DNA of 64,000 nt from Oligoflexia bacterium (lineage in GTDB: Bacteria; Bdellovibrionota_G; JALEGL01). Positions 53,135 through 62,358 of this stretch are shown in pieces (position 1 is the first letter of the stretch; every line of letters starts with the position of its first letter). A program made the translations under genes and the position numbers. The DNA is taken from assembly GCA_035326705.1 (NCBI GenBank), contig DAOLES010000006.1, positions 26,267-90,266 on the forward strand, read 5' to 3'. The notes under the pieces are model-generated. The model did no database searches. It was not told the origin of the DNA and saw nothing but the letters and a program-made list of their open reading frames with translations.

Positions 53135-54184
53135 ATGAAAACAAAAAAAGGCTCTTTAATCACTGTACAACAAATACTTTTGCTATCAGGGTTCATTTTA
53201 CTTGCTATATACGCCCAGACCATTTTGCTTCCTTTGGTTTTAGGTACTTTGTTTGCAATGATTACTATTCCCATCATTCAGTTTTTTCAAAACAAAGGAA
53301 TACCTATTGTACTTGCAAAAATATTCAGTATTGTTTGTTTCGCCGTTTTTATCGCTATTTTCCTTTCAGGCATAGCCTTGCAAGCATCCATCATCTCTTC
53401 AAAGTGGTCTGACATTGAAAAGAAAATTACAAAAACTCAACAAAGCTATTCAGATAGTGAGGCCTCAAAAACCATTAACTCTCTGTCATCAGGTAAAAAT
53501 AGTTATTTTAAACCAACACTTGAAAGCATCTTTCAAGCCTTGCAAGAAGCAGTCATAGGCCTAGTTGGCTCTTTTTTATCAATGCTTGCTTATTTAGGAA
53601 CTGCTTTTTTATTTATGATATTAATCATTTTAGAAAAGGAAAGAATAGAAGGTTTTTTCAAAAAGCTTTACCCAAAAGATAAACAAAAAATAATTTTTTC
53701 TGCGCTAAGGGAATCTATAGAAACCATCAACAGCTATGTATGGGGAAGATTATTGCTTACAGGTATACTTGCTGTTGTTTACAGTATTTTTTTCAGTATC
53801 ATTGGCTTAAAGTTTGCTATTCCAGTGGCCATTATGGTTGCTTTATTTAATATCATTCCTTACGCCGGAAACCTGATTAGTATTGTATTTTTAGTATTAA
53901 TATCTCTGTTATCAGACAACAGTATGTTTGTGGCATCCATGACAATTGGAACCATTTTTTTATATCAATTTATTGAAAGCAATATTCTGGAACCATGGAT
54001 TTTAGGCGGCAGTGTGGGTGTTAACCCCCTCACAACGGTGATTGCCTTAGCTTTATTTACAACTGTTTGGGGTATTTTTGGAACATTGATGGCTGTGCCT
54101 GTGTCTGGGATCATCCGAATCTTTCTATCACATTCAGATCACTTTAAAGCCACCGCCTACCTTATGAGTGATGGAGAAGTATAA
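53135..54184 (+). CDS. AI-2E family transporter (PerM-like)
   Basis: 349 residues, about seven to eight membrane helices with the family's layout: two N-terminal helices, a soluble segment (~90-150), and a C-terminal helix cluster containing VAIMVALFNIIPYAGNLISI and LEPWILGGSVGVNPLTTVIA LALFTTVWGIFGTLMAVPVS. Members transport small molecules (autoinducer 2 in one case, sodium/proton in others), so the substrate is open. Ends at a bidirectional terminator shared with tRNA-Gln. Confidence 0.9.
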   Translation: MKTKKGSLITVQQILLLSGFILLAIYAQTILLPLVLGTLFAMITIPIIQFFQNKGIPIVLAKIFSIVCFAVFIAIFLSGIALQASIISSKWSDIEKKITKTQQSYSDSEASKTINSLSSGKNSYFKPTLESIFQALQEAVIGLVGSFLSMLAYLGTAFLFMILIILEKERIEGFFKKLYPKDKQKIIFSALRESIETINSYVWGRLLLTGILAVVYSIFFSIIGLKFAIPVAIMVALFNIIPYAGNLISIVFLVLISLLSDNSMFVASMTIGTIFLYQFIESNILEPWILGGSVGVNPLTTVIALALFTTVWGIFGTLMAVPVSGIIRIFLSHSDHFKATAYLMSDGEV

Positions 54185-54203
54185 ATTTAAAAGCCTATAA
54201 AAC

Positions 54204-54244
54204 AAAAAACCCAGGCCCCCTAAATAAAGAGGTCTGGGTTTTTT
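54204..54244. terminator. Bidirectional terminator between perM-like gene and tRNA-Gln
   Basis: AAAAAACCCAGGCC and GGTCTGGGTTTTTT pair around a 13-base loop (one G-U). A-run and T-run flank the stem, so it can stop transcription from either side. Confidence 0.88.
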
Positions 54245-54318
54245 GGCTGGGGATGGAGGATTCGAACCTCCGAATGCTGGTACCAAAAACCAGTGTCTTA
54301 CCACTTGACGAATCCCCA
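54244..54318 (-). tRNA. tRNA-Gln, anticodon UUG
   Basis: Read on the minus strand: acceptor TGGGGAT pairs with ATCCCCA; D-arm GTCAAGTGGTAAGAC; anticodon stem CTGGT/ACCAG with loop TTTTGGT giving anticodon TTG; T-arm GGAGGTTCGAATCCTCC. Discriminator G and an encoded CCA follow. All stems pair. It lies between ispE and (further downstream) prs, an arrangement known from many Proteobacteria. Confidence 0.96.
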
Positions 54319-54326
54319 ACGATTAT

Positions 54327-55193
54327 TCAAAGCCTATTAAAACAAGATGATGTTCCTGTCCACGTAAAAATGATTTTTCCTACATTTTTTAATGCCGCCG
54401 CCGAGGCCAAAGCAAACTCCTCAGAATCGAACAAAGCCCATACGGTAGCCCCACTTCCACTCATTTGTGTATACCTACAACCCGCTTGTTCAGACAAAAT
54501 GTCTAAAATATCTTGTATCTTGGGGCATAAGGCTATGGCTTTTTCTTGCATATCATTGCCTTGCTGCATAATAAAATCAAGGTCTTGCCAGTTTTGTACT
54601 GGCCTGTACATGATTTTTTGCATAGGCCTTTGCCCGCGATTTAAAGCTTCATATATTTTAGCCGTTGATACAGCTTGCATAGGATTGACCAGTAAAAGAG
54701 GCTTTTTTTCAACACTATGTTCAGCTTTACAATCAACGCCTCTGCCATCAACATACATAAGATCATGCTCATACAGAAAGAAGGGAACATCTGAGCCCAA
54801 CTGCTTGGCTAGATTCAACAGCTCCTCAAAGGAGTACGCCTTAAAATACTCATTTAAAGCTAATAAACATGTAGCTGCATTAGAACTGCCCCCAGCCAAG
54901 CCTGCCGCTAAAAATATATTTTTTTTTATCTCTACCGCAATGGATGATTGGATCTCAGCTTGTGAGCAATACAAGCGAGCTGCTTTAAAAACAATATTCT
55001 GCGGTCCACTGAGTTGTAAATCACCTTCTACGATAACCTTAAGATCAAACTGTTTACTGGGCTCAATTATAAAACTCATTTCATCATACAAAGATACCTT
55101 TTGCATATAACTTTGCATGGCATGGTAACCATTGGCCATTTTTTCATAGACCTTAAGGTTGTAGTTGATTTTGGCAAAAGATTTTTTGTACAT
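54327..55193 (-). CDS. ispE: 4-diphosphocytidyl-2-C-methyl-D-erythritol kinase
   Basis: GHMP kinase of the MEP isoprenoid pathway. SFAKINYNLKVYEKMANGYH at the N-terminus, ATP loop FLAAGLAGGSSNAATCLLAL, LGSDVPFFL, and MSGSGATVWALF near the C-terminus. 288 residues is typical. It starts at ATG 55193. Directly upstream of tRNA-Gln. Confidence 0.94.
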   Translation of the reverse strand: MYKKSFAKINYNLKVYEKMANGYHAMQSYMQKVSLYDEMSFIIEPSKQFDLKVIVEGDLQLSGPQNIVFKAARLYCSQAEIQSSIAVEIKKNIFLAAGLAGGSSNAATCLLALNEYFKAYSFEELLNLAKQLGSDVPFFLYEHDLMYVDGRGVDCKAEHSVEKKPLLLVNPMQAVSTAKIYEALNRGQRPMQKIMYRPVQNWQDLDFIMQQGNDMQEKAIALCPKIQDILDILSEQAGCRYTQMSGSGATVWALFDSEEFALASAAALKNVGKIIFTWTGTSSCFNRL

Positions 55194-55315
55194 GATGTAT
55201 CTTCTTCATACGCAGGTTATTTCCACTTGTCACGACAAGCGCCTTGGCATTTTACTTTTAAAAAACTCATTAAAAAACTAGCTCCCCTCTTATTTTTTCT
55301 GGTAGTAATGCCCCT

Positions 55316-56062
55316 ATGGCAGGACATTCAAAATGGAGTAAAATTAAACGTAAAAAAGGCGCCAACGATGCTAAACGAGGTAAAATTTTCACCAAACTGA
55401 TCAGAGAAATCACTGTCGCCGCAAAAAATGGAAGTGATCCAGATGCAAACCCGCGTTTACGCCAAGCAATTGCTACGGCTAAGTCACAAAGTATGCCTAA
55501 TGATAATATTGACCGTGCCATTAAAAAGGGGAGCGGTGATGCTGACAATGTTAACTATGAAGAGATTTGTTATGAAGGTTATGGCCCTGCAGGCACAGCT
55601 ATATTGGTAGACACCTTGACAGATAATAAAATAAGAACCGTTGCCGACGTCCGTCATATATTCAGTAAAAATGGTGGCAGTTTGGGTGAGCCGGGTTCTG
55701 TGGCTTGGAACTTTGATTCTAAAGGCATGATCACCATCACTAAAACTGAAAAGACTGAAGAAGAACTGTTTGAATTGGCCATCAATGCCGGCGCAGATGA
55801 TATTGCAACCACTGCTGAAGGTTTTGAAATTACCACTGCTCCTGATGCCTTGTATCAAGTAAAACAGAATTTAGAGCGTAACAACTTAAAAATTGAAAGT
55901 GCTGAGCTGGTTAAAATTGCAAAAAATTGGGTTAAAGTTGATCAAAGCAGCGCTGAAAAGGTCTTGAAACTGGTTGATATGCTTGAAGACAATGATGATG
56001 TGCAAAATGTTTACACCAACTCAGATATAGATGAGGCCATTTTAGAAGCTTTGGATGCTTAA
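55316..56062 (+). CDS. yebC: YebC/PmpR family protein (TACO1 homolog)
   Basis: MAGHSKWSKIKRKKGANDAK RGKIFTKLIREI is the invariant family start; NDNIDRAIKKGSGD, YEGYGPAGTAILVDTLTDNK and GSLGEPGSVAWNF follow. Annotated as a DNA-binding regulator; recent work links the family to translation of proline-rich stretches. 248 residues. Overlaps ruvC by 8 bases, as in many genomes. Confidence 0.97.
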   Translation: MAGHSKWSKIKRKKGANDAKRGKIFTKLIREITVAAKNGSDPDANPRLRQAIATAKSQSMPNDNIDRAIKKGSGDADNVNYEEICYEGYGPAGTAILVDTLTDNKIRTVADVRHIFSKNGGSLGEPGSVAWNFDSKGMITITKTEKTEEELFELAINAGADDIATTAEGFEITTAPDALYQVKQNLERNNLKIESAELVKIAKNWVKVDQSSAEKVLKLVDMLEDNDDVQNVYTNSDIDEAILEALDA

Positions 56063-56606
56063 AACCAAGCTACATACAGAAAAAGTTTTAGGCATTGATC
56101 CCGGCTCGCTTCACACTGGCTATGGGGTGCTTAGCCAACAAGGAAGTCGTTTGATTTATATTGATAGCGGCGTCATTTCACCCAATAAATCTTTAGCCTT
56201 TGAACAACGTTTGAACTTTATTTATGAGACCTTAAAGCTTGTTATGCTCAAGCACCAAGTAACAAGCGTAGCGGTAGAATCTATTTTTTATGGAAAAAAT
56301 GTGAAGTCCGCTTTGATTCTAGCTCATGCTAGAGCCATGGCATTGCTCTTGGCAGCGCAACATAAACTAAAGGTCTATGAATACTCACCGCTTGAAGTAA
56401 AAATTGCTTGTACAGGCTACGGTAGAGCCAGCAAAGATCAAGTGGCCAGCATGATTCAACATCTTTTTCCAAAGTTTGCTCATAAAGAAAAAAGTAAAGC
56501 TGATGAAAGTGATGCTCTGTCTGTTGCTTTATGTCACCTGAATACTCACCCTACTTTACAACAAAAAACCCAGCAGGCGATTTCTAACTCTGCAATAACA
56601 GACTAA
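56055..56606 (+). CDS. ruvC: Holliday junction resolvase RuvC
   Basis: Endonuclease that cuts Holliday junctions. Catalytic acids in VLGIDPGSLHTGYGVL (Asp), VAVESIFYGKNVKSA (Glu), and the C-terminal pair in KADESDALSVALCH. 183 residues. Start may be ATG 56055, inside the end of yebC. Confidence 0.96.
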   Translation: MLKTKLHTEKVLGIDPGSLHTGYGVLSQQGSRLIYIDSGVISPNKSLAFEQRLNFIYETLKLVMLKHQVTSVAVESIFYGKNVKSALILAHARAMALLLAAQHKLKVYEYSPLEVKIACTGYGRASKDQVASMIQHLFPKFAHKEKSKADESDALSVALCHLNTHPTLQQKTQQAISNSAITD

Positions 56607-56670
56607 TGTAAAATTTGCGTTACACATTTCAAGCTTGCTAAAATATTAACGACGGGATAAGAATGAGAAT

Positions 56671-57282
56671 ATGATTGGCTTGCTTAATGGCACAATACTT
56701 TCTGTAGACGATGCAACCGTTACGGTTGACTGTCAAGGCGTGGGTTACGAAGTTTATATCTCCCCTAAATTACAGCAAAGCCTAAGCCATTTAATAGGCC
56801 ATAAAAATACCTTTTTTATTTACACCCATGTTAGAGAAGATCAAATCAGCTTATTTGGTTTTGCAGAAAAAAAAGAAAAAGCTTTGTTTTTAAAACTTTT
56901 ATCCGTGTCAGGTGTGGGCGCTAAAACCGCTTTAAACATGCTAGCAACCCTGTCCTATGACAGTTTAATCAATGCCATTATTCATAAAGATGTAAAAACC
57001 ATTGCCAGTTGTCCTGGCATTGGCAAAAAGTCTGCACAACGTATTGCTGTTGAACTCAATGATAGATTGGGCAATCTGATCCTTGAAAACAAAGGCATGC
57101 ATGCTGCTAGTTTTGATCACCAAACTATTTCTGCTGAACCTTCAGAAGAAATTATTTCAGCTTTATCTAATCTTGGTTATAAACGTGAACATATCATCAA
57201 TGCCCTTGGTAGCATAAAACAAGAACAACCCTTAAGTTTTGAAAGGACGTTTAAAGAATGTCTGAAAATTCTTTCACAATAG
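56671..57282 (+). CDS. ruvA: Holliday junction branch migration protein RuvA
   Basis: DNA-junction-binding subunit. N-terminal OB fold (MIGLLNGTILSVDDATVTVD CQGVGYEVYIS), THVREDQISLFGF, helix-hairpin-helix pairs (LLSVSGVGAKTALNML, IASCPGIGKKSAQRIAVEL) and the C-terminal RuvB-binding domain. 203 residues. Ends 25 bases into ruvB. Confidence 0.97.
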   Translation: MIGLLNGTILSVDDATVTVDCQGVGYEVYISPKLQQSLSHLIGHKNTFFIYTHVREDQISLFGFAEKKEKALFLKLLSVSGVGAKTALNMLATLSYDSLINAIIHKDVKTIASCPGIGKKSAQRIAVELNDRLGNLILENKGMHAASFDHQTISAEPSEEIISALSNLGYKREHIINALGSIKQEQPLSFERTFKECLKILSQ

Positions 57283-58325
57283 ATCCCACTATCCGTGAAC
57301 TTGACCCCCAAGTCACCAGCATTGTTGATCAAGATGAATATTCTTTACGTCCACAAAGTTTGGGAGAATATGTTGGTCAAAACAAGTTGATCAATAAAAT
57401 ATCTATTTTTTTAAAAGCTGCATCGCAACGCAATGAGGCCATGGATCACACTTTATTAAGCGGCCCTCCAGGCTTAGGCAAAACCACCTTGGCTATGATT
57501 ATTGCCAAGGAGCTGGGAGTTCAACTTAAATCAACTTCAGGACCAGCCATAGAAAAAGCTGGTGACTTAGCAGCCATTTTAACCAACTTAGAACCAAGAG
57601 ACGTTTTATTTATTGATGAAATCCATCGCATGAATCGTTCCATTGAAGAAATTTTATATCAAGCCATGGAAGACTATCAGCTGGATATTATTATTGGCCA
57701 AGGACCTTCAGCTAGAACAGTTAAAATTGATTTATCTCCTTTTACTTTGGTGGGGGCTACAACTCGTTCAGGCTTGCTTACTTCACCCTTAAGAGATCGT
57801 TTTGGTGTAGTAGAACGTTTAGAATTTTATGATGATCATGAGTTACAAAAAATTGTCACTCGTTCAGCCAAGCTACTTAACATTGATATTATACCACAAG
57901 CGGCATTGGAAATTGCCAGACGCTCACGCGGAACCCCAAGAATTGCCAACAGACTATTAAAAAGAGTGCGTGATTTTTCTCAAGTCAATGGTCAGCGCTG
58001 TATAGACATAAAAAATGCACAAGAGGCCCTAAAACTTTTAGAAGTAGATCAACAAGGTTTTGATGCCATGGATAGAACCATTCTTTTGGCTATCATAGAC
58101 AGGTTTAATGGTGGACCCGTGGGGCTTGACACTTTATCTTCTGCTATCAGTGAAGAACGCCATACCTTGGAAGAAGTTTATGAGCCGTTTTTAATTAGAA
58201 AAGGGTTTATTCAGAGAACGCCAAGAGGCAGGATTGTAACCATAACCGCTTATGAACATTTAGGAAAAAAACCTCCTCAAACATCTTATTTGCATCAACA
58301 AAACTCGTTATTTAATTCTAAATAA
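57258..58325 (+). CDS. ruvB: Holliday junction branch migration ATPase RuvB
   Basis: AAA+ motor. LRPQSLGEYVGQNKLINKIS, Walker A LLSGPPGLGKTTLAMIIA, Walker B VLFIDEIHRMNRSIEEILY, sensor 1 LVGATTRSGLLTSPLRDRFG, and RGTPRIANRLLKRVRDF, FNGGPVGLDTLSSAI. The C-terminal winged helix ends with RTPRGRIVTITAYEHLG. 355 residues. yebC-ruvC-ruvA-ruvB forms one operon. Confidence 0.98.
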   Translation: MSENSFTIDPTIRELDPQVTSIVDQDEYSLRPQSLGEYVGQNKLINKISIFLKAASQRNEAMDHTLLSGPPGLGKTTLAMIIAKELGVQLKSTSGPAIEKAGDLAAILTNLEPRDVLFIDEIHRMNRSIEEILYQAMEDYQLDIIIGQGPSARTVKIDLSPFTLVGATTRSGLLTSPLRDRFGVVERLEFYDDHELQKIVTRSAKLLNIDIIPQAALEIARRSRGTPRIANRLLKRVRDFSQVNGQRCIDIKNAQEALKLLEVDQQGFDAMDRTILLAIIDRFNGGPVGLDTLSSAISEERHTLEEVYEPFLIRKGFIQRTPRGRIVTITAYEHLGKKPPQTSYLHQQNSLFNSK

Positions 58326-58358
58326 ACACCCCTGACAGGGCACAAGCAAACCTGGAGC

Positions 58359-58631
58359 TTAAAGTTGTGTTAACATTAAATACAACAGGCTAAATAATGC
58401 ACAAAAAAACAATGTCTGTTGCCAATACGATGGCTTAAGTTGTTTATGCCTATAGGTTCCAGACTTATACAAAATACTTCCATCCTTCATTTTAGAAACT
58501 CTAAAAGTATTATTGTCTTGTACACATCCATCATAATACAAAGATACTTCTTTTAAGAAGATTTTTTTTACATCTTCATCCACAACATAACTGTATTCTG
58601 ATTCATCTGAATAAACATACAACCACATCAA
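58359..58631 (-). CDS. Small protein with C-terminal membrane helix
   Basis: 90 residues: a soluble part (WLYVYSDESEYSYVVDEDVK, LYYDGCVQDNNTFRVSKMKD) and a final membrane helix (TLFFCALFSLLYLMLTQL), a tail-anchored layout. Not recognised. Its start overlaps the stop of the FHA-like gene by 4 bases, so it belongs to the same operon. Confidence 0.6.
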   Translation of the reverse strand: MMWLYVYSDESEYSYVVDEDVKKIFLKEVSLYYDGCVQDNNTFRVSKMKDGSILYKSGTYRHKQLKPSYWQQTLFFCALFSLLYLMLTQL

Positions 58632-59605
58632 TCATATTCCTCATCATCATAGTTATCCTGTTCAAGCAATTGCTTGTGTCTTTGCTGCACCAAGCTTTTT
58701 GTTTTAAAAAATTGCTCTTCTTGATACTCAATGGCTTCAAACAACTTATCTAAAGTTGATGGCTTAAAATTTTTATTTTTTTCTACTTTTAATTGTTTGT
58801 ACTTTAACCGCATTGTATTAAATCTTTTATAATCATTCTCATCTGGACTTGGTAATTTTAAAAAGTTTTCTAAATATTGCCTAATGCTACCTTCATCTAA
58901 ATCATACCCTGTATTTTTTACAGTTTGCTCAATATAGATATTTCTTACCCCCCATTTTTTTTCATGAATATCTTTACGTTGCAGTTGAAAATGTATTTCA
59001 TTTTTACCTTTATGAATAATGTCTTTTGGAATCCGTAAACGTTGTTCTTTTGCCCAGGAGCCAAAACCAGATGCTTGGGCATAACCTATTAACTGTTGAT
59101 TAATAAAAACACTCAATTGATCCGTATCATTAATATTACCCACACTAAAATGTAATTGTTTGTCAGTTATTTTATCAAGATCATTTTGATTAAAATAAAA
59201 TTTTATCTTTAGTTTTGCTAGTTCTTGATCATTTAACACTCCATAAGAACTCTTACCGGGTAAAAAGACTTCCTGCTCTAATAAAGAATTGGGATTTACA
59301 TTGTTAAATAAGATGTATAAGCCATAGGCAATGCTGGCTGCAATGATAAGACAGGCAATATAAAAAAAACGACTGTACTCAACACTGATTAAAAACTTAT
59401 TTTCATGCTTTGTAGGGTTTGGCAGTTCATCAATCATATAATGAAACCCTTGGCGTTTAATTTTTTTCCAAAACAATGGGATCTCACGATCTAAAATAAC
59501 AATATCGTTTTTTATTGATCTTCCAATACCGTAATTTTTTTTAAACAAAAGTTTTCTGTATTGTGTTTTTTTTATGCAGTCATCAATTTGCAAATCAAAA
59601 AGCAT
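58628..59605 (-). CDS. Membrane protein with degenerate FHA-like N-terminus
   Basis: 325 residues. Residues ~20-60 (LLFKKNYGIGRSIKNDIVIL DREIPLFWKKI) match the first half of an FHA domain (GRS ... NDI), but the phosphothreonine-contacting SxxH is replaced by PLFWKK. A membrane helix follows at ~80-100, then a beta-rich extracytoplasmic domain (KLHFSVGNINDTDQLSVFIN, RIPKDIIHKGKNEIHFQLQ) and a charged helical C-terminus. Function unknown; part of a three-gene operon with the cytochrome c protein. Confidence 0.65.
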   Translation of the reverse strand: MLFDLQIDDCIKKTQYRKLLFKKNYGIGRSIKNDIVILDREIPLFWKKIKRQGFHYMIDELPNPTKHENKFLISVEYSRFFYIACLIIAASIAYGLYILFNNVNPNSLLEQEVFLPGKSSYGVLNDQELAKLKIKFYFNQNDLDKITDKQLHFSVGNINDTDQLSVFINQQLIGYAQASGFGSWAKEQRLRIPKDIIHKGKNEIHFQLQRKDIHEKKWGVRNIYIEQTVKNTGYDLDEGSIRQYLENFLKLPSPDENDYKRFNTMRLKYKQLKVEKNKNFKPSTLDKLFEAIEYQEEQFFKTKSLVQQRHKQLLEQDNYDDEEYD

Positions 59606-59653
59606 AGGCTTTCTAGGTGCAATGGATATGCCAGTAAATCAATACCGTGCTAA

Positions 59654-60841
59654 TTATGTTTTTTTAATGAGATCTTTAGATAAACCTTGAATATGTTCTA
59701 TAATTATATTTAAAAGATCCGCTTGATTTAATTCAGGCCTAGAAAAAGATGACGTAAAATTAAACATCTGGGTTTCAAAATCAGTCACCTCTTGCGCATA
59801 ACCCTCTTTAACCAACCACGGCTCTATTTTTTTAAAGTAATCAAAATAAGCTTTTAAAGCAATTTGTCTGGCTTCTCTTTGATTATCCTTTTCAATCAGC
59901 ATCCGTGTTTTAACAAATAATAGTTCAGTTTGATACAGTCTATTGAGTGGGGCTTGCAATTTTTTATCTTGATACATCTCTAATGATCTTATGTAACTCA
60001 CACTTGCATTCAATGCTGACGGAATAACCCCTAATCGTTGTATTCTTGTTTTAAGTTCACCGTTGGTTAAGTCCATGGTTTTATACCAAGGAACATACAC
60101 AGATTTTTTTGCAGTCCCTCCAGAATTTTCTTTTGATGCTAAAAACAAAATATAATTGGCCACGGCCCATCTTTCTTTTTCACTAAGACCCGCAAATGAC
60201 GGCATATTTGTTGCTTCTACACCATCTTTAATTGTATTGGCCATTTGAAAAGGTGACAGCCGATCAACAATATTAGGATCAGAAAATGCTGTAGGTTTTA
60301 CTTTAAACGTTTGTGATACGGCGGTATTGGCATCTCCACGATCTCCATGACATTGCGCGCATATTGTGTCATAAACTTTTTTACCTTTTTTAAGATCTGG
60401 AATATTTTTAGGAGAAGTGCTTAAATCAAACTTTTTAATCAAATCATTTCTTATATGTTCAATATTGCTTTCAAGCTTGCTGGGTTTGGCAATGTTTTTA
60501 TAATCGGCTACAATTTGCTCTACATAAGCCAATTCTGGGGTAACAGGGTTAGATAGGCATTTTTTAGCCTGTTCCATGGCGTTTTTTAACACTCTTTCCA
60601 CAATTTTATATTTATCAATAGAGATAACCTTAACGGGTTGCTCTGAAACAGCGTAACGATAATGCCGGTATACATAATCTAATTTTGATACAAGTAAACG
60701 TCTATCTTCTTGATCACAAACCAAATTATCTGTTTCTAGTGGACCTGCTTCAATTGCAGAGAAACACAATAGAATGAGTGAAAAAATAAGAACTGTATAT
60801 GTTGAAGAGTACGTGATCTTATTATTATAACCATTAATCAA
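59654..60841 (-). CDS. Monohaem cytochrome c protein, FTR1-associated type without permease domain
   Basis: 395 residues with a signal peptide (cleavage after SAIEA-G). Near residue 162 is the haem motif CAQCH (KVYDTICAQCHGDRGDANTA), with an axial methionine candidate in ATNMPSFAGLSEKERWAVAN YI. The N-terminal and C-terminal helical parts (ARQIALKAYFDYFKKIEPWL V) resemble the extracytoplasmic portion of cytochrome c/FTR1 iron permease fusions, but no polytopic FTR1 domain follows. First gene of the operon. Confidence 0.78.
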   Translation of the reverse strand: MINGYNNKITYSSTYTVLIFSLILLCFSAIEAGPLETDNLVCDQEDRRLLVSKLDYVYRHYRYAVSEQPVKVISIDKYKIVERVLKNAMEQAKKCLSNPVTPELAYVEQIVADYKNIAKPSKLESNIEHIRNDLIKKFDLSTSPKNIPDLKKGKKVYDTICAQCHGDRGDANTAVSQTFKVKPTAFSDPNIVDRLSPFQMANTIKDGVEATNMPSFAGLSEKERWAVANYILFLASKENSGGTAKKSVYVPWYKTMDLTNGELKTRIQRLGVIPSALNASVSYIRSLEMYQDKKLQAPLNRLYQTELLFVKTRMLIEKDNQREARQIALKAYFDYFKKIEPWLVKEGYAQEVTDFETQMFNFTSSFSRPELNQADLLNIIIEHIQGLSKDLIKKT

Positions 60842-60976
60842 AAAAAGAAAAGCGCACTTAAAGAAAATCTTTAGTTTTCATACAGCCCAAAAATGCAAAA
60901 ATAACGTAAGAAATTGCGAGCTTATCCATTAATTTCATTTTTGATTACCCAACAATGTGTTACATTAGCATCCGAT

Positions 60977-62329
60977 ATGGAAGATTCACAAGTAATATTA
61001 CCCGAGATTGTTCAGGCAATCGAAAACGGTGACTTAGAACGCCTTAAAACGCTGTTCAAAGATCTTCACCCAAGTGATGTTGCTGAAATTGCCAATCAAC
61101 TCTCCAGCGAACATGTTGCCGCTATTATTCGTTTTTTGCGTTTCCCAAGTGGAATTCACGTATTTGAACAGTTAGACTTGCAAACTCAAGCCAATGTTTT
61201 AAATCATTTAGGTAGAACTGAAACCGTTAATATTTTAGAAGAACTTTCCTCGGATGACCGGGTGGATTTGATTCAAAAACTTCCGGATCAAACTGTCAAA
61301 ACTTTATTGCCTTTCATAGCACGTACGGAACGTGAAGAAATTAAAAAACTTTTACAGTACCAGGAAGATAGTGCTGGGGCACTGATGACCACAGAATATG
61401 TCAACATCCCAGTTGATATGAATGTAAAAAGCGCTTTGGCTCATATTAAGAAAGTCGCTCTGGATAAAGAAACCATTTATTATGTCTATGTTGTTGACAA
61501 TGACCGCAGATTAATTGGTACGGTTTCCTTGCGTGATTTGGTTTTGGCAGATGATGAACTAAGCATTAGCAAGATTTTATCCAAAGACCCCATTGCTTTG
61601 TCAGTGGACAGTAGTTTAGAAGATGTGGTTAAAACTTTTGAAAAATATGACTTATTGGCCGTTCCTGTGGTTGACCACGAGATGAAATTGGTGGGTATTA
61701 TTACCCATGATGATGCTTTTGACACCGTTATTGAAGAAAATACTGAAGATGCGCATAGAATGGGGGCCATGCAGCCCTTGGAAGATCCTTACTTTCAGTC
61801 TAAAATCATGGACATTGTCAAAAAACGTGGGTTTTGGTTGATGTTATTGTTTTTAGGACAGTTTTTTACCTTTTCAGCCTTACAATACTTTGAGTCCACC
61901 ATGCAAAAAGCCGTCATGCTCATGTTTTTTGTACCCCTCATCATATCCTCAGGTGGAAACTCCGGTTCACAATCTGTTACCTTGATTACCCGTGGTTTGG
62001 CTGTAGGAGACGTCAAAAGCAAAGATTTTTTTAAGGTTTTGCGTAGAGAAACTTTGGTAGGCTTGCTTTTGGGTTTGTTTTTAAGTTTGATTGGTATTGT
62101 CTGGGCTCATTTTATTTGGGGAGCAGATCTTTATTTATGCATTGCCGTTGGGATATCTTTGATCAGTGTGGTGACCTTTGGAGCTTTGGTTGGCTCTCTA
62201 CTCCCTATTATTTTTAAACACTTGGGACAAGATCCAGCCATCATGTCCTCTCCCTTTGTGGCCTCAATTGTAGATGTTATTGGTATTGTTATTTATTTTT
62301 CAGTGGCCAAAGTTTTATTAGATTTGTAA
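60977..62329 (+). CDS. mgtE: Magnesium transporter MgtE
   Basis: 450 residues. N domain of MgtE (ENGDLERLKTLFKDLHPSDV AEI ... FEQLDLQTQANVL), two CBS domains (SAGALMTTEYVNIPVD, ISKILSKDPIALSVDSSLED), the connecting helix and five membrane helices with the selectivity segment SGGNSGSQSVTLITRGLAVG D. ATG 60977 chosen (MEDSQVILPE); an upstream TTG at 60914 would add 21 hydrophobic residues unlike the family. Candidate promoter not evident. Confidence 0.96.
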   Translation: MEDSQVILPEIVQAIENGDLERLKTLFKDLHPSDVAEIANQLSSEHVAAIIRFLRFPSGIHVFEQLDLQTQANVLNHLGRTETVNILEELSSDDRVDLIQKLPDQTVKTLLPFIARTEREEIKKLLQYQEDSAGALMTTEYVNIPVDMNVKSALAHIKKVALDKETIYYVYVVDNDRRLIGTVSLRDLVLADDELSISKILSKDPIALSVDSSLEDVVKTFEKYDLLAVPVVDHEMKLVGIITHDDAFDTVIEENTEDAHRMGAMQPLEDPYFQSKIMDIVKKRGFWLMLLFLGQFFTFSALQYFESTMQKAVMLMFFVPLIISSGGNSGSQSVTLITRGLAVGDVKSKDFFKVLRRETLVGLLLGLFLSLIGIVWAHFIWGADLYLCIAVGISLISVVTFGALVGSLLPIIFKHLGQDPAIMSSPFVASIVDVIGIVIYFSVAKVLLDL

Positions 62330-62358
62330 TACCTGGTTATTCCCTATAAAGCAGTTTT

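Noticed and set aside
54253..55110. Long open frame on the plus strand (285 codons)
   Set aside because: Antisense to ispE over nearly its full length; the ispE protein has all family motifs and the plus-strand product is low-complexity Ser/Cys-rich.
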